DNA of 64,000 bases from the NCBI RefSeq assembly GCF_015767635.1, contig NZ_CP065230.1:2852001-2916000 (forward strand), read 5' to 3'. Every line of letters begins with the position of its first letter. Within the stretch, counting starts at the first letter, position 1. The notes beneath the pieces were generated by a model. That model made no database searches, was not told the DNA's origin, and worked only from the letters and a program-made list of their open reading frames with translations. Origin of the DNA: Halomonas sp. A40-4 (GTDB lineage Bacteria; Pseudomonadota; Gammaproteobacteria; Pseudomonadales; Halomonadaceae). Shown piece after piece: positions 63,728 through 64,000 of the stretch. The translations under genes and the position numbers were made by a program.

Positions 63728-64000
63728 TCTACTGGGAACTGTTTCTTGCCTTTTTCATCCCCAATATTATCGGTTACGGCGGCGGCCCGGCGATTATTCC
63801 GCTGATCGAGACCGAGGTCGTTGGCCGCTACGGCTGGATGACCGCACAGACCTTCGCCGAAACCCTGGCGCTGGGTAATGCCCTGCCCAGCCCTATCGCC
63901 ACCAAGATGGCCGGGTATATCGGCTATGAAGTCGCCGGCATCGGCGGTGCCTTCGTGGCAGTGGCCGCTACGGTCATTCCGACGCTGCTGCTCATGCTGG
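63724..64000 (+). CDS. Chromate transporter family protein, second half (partial)
   Basis: The first 92 codons of a second CHR-domain protein are seen before the window ends. Motifs are repeated: NIIGYGGGPAIIPLIETEVV and GNALPSPIATKMAGYIG. It overlaps the first gene by four bases, so the pair is cotranslated. The remaining half lies outside the window. Confidence 0.9.
   Translation, partial: MIYWELFLAFFIPNIIGYGGGPAIIPLIETEVVGRYGWMTAQTFAETLALGNALPSPIATKMAGYIGYEVAGIGGAFVAVAATVIPTLLLML

Overview
The window looks like the chromosome of a halophilic gammaproteobacterium of the Halomonas/Vreelandella kind. The inference rests on gene content and codon style: high-GC, strongly coding-biased genes, a cyoABCDE ubiquinol oxidase, ackA-pta, a TPP-riboswitch tenA-thiC unit, NasR-type nitrate control, CsbD and PRC-barrel stress proteins, and many membrane transporters. 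There is no rRNA, tRNA, CRISPR array, complete insertion sequence or prophage that I can support. The name is an inference; no database search was possible.

Region 1 (1-4740) is a decayed integron. Five gene cassettes, all read leftward, are separated by four clear attC recombination sites with GCATAAC...GTTATGC type ends. To their right lie the attI-side core, a strong 42-base hairpin, a LexA-type box, and the first 46 codons of an integron integrase that then stops. The cassette genes are AT-richer than the rest of the window and are mostly of unknown function: an acetyltransferase, a zinc-ribbon protein, a DUF2971 protein and two unrecognised proteins.

Region 2 (4840-18560) is housekeeping. 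It holds TPP riboswitch-tenA-thiC, a lipoprotein of unknown function, an isopropanol/zinc dehydrogenase, a CsbD protein, an HlyD plus DUF2955 efflux pair behind two matching palindromes, an EamA exporter, ackA-pta (acetate overflow) and a Yip1 membrane protein.

Region 3 (18670-31800) has the leftward cyoABCDE operon and a complete deoxynucleoside salvage locus: deoR diverging from tsx-nupC-deoC-deoA-deoB-deoD-cdd. Two DeoR-like operators sit over the -35 and -10 of the tsx promoter, and an intrinsic terminator separates the uptake genes from the catabolic genes.

Region 4 (31950-48960) mixes a class V aminotransferase, a CBS-BON protein, a little-known cluster (unknown membrane protein, J-domain protein, degenerate J-like membrane protein, MscS channel), an amidoligase with a class I glutamine amidotransferase (the best candidate for uncharacterised chemistry), tpx, a second amidotransferase, endonuclease V, a DeaD helicase, stress proteins, a glutathionyl-hydroquinone reductase and a LysR regulator.

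Region 5 (49078-64000) has cell-wall enzymes (an M23 peptidase and two L,D-transpeptidase-type proteins), a patatin, a nitrate transporter with a NasR antiterminator, an SDR, a luciferase-like monooxygenase, a GNAT, a GGDEF protein, a DUF1415 protein, a GntR regulator and a two-gene chromate transporter cut by the window edge.
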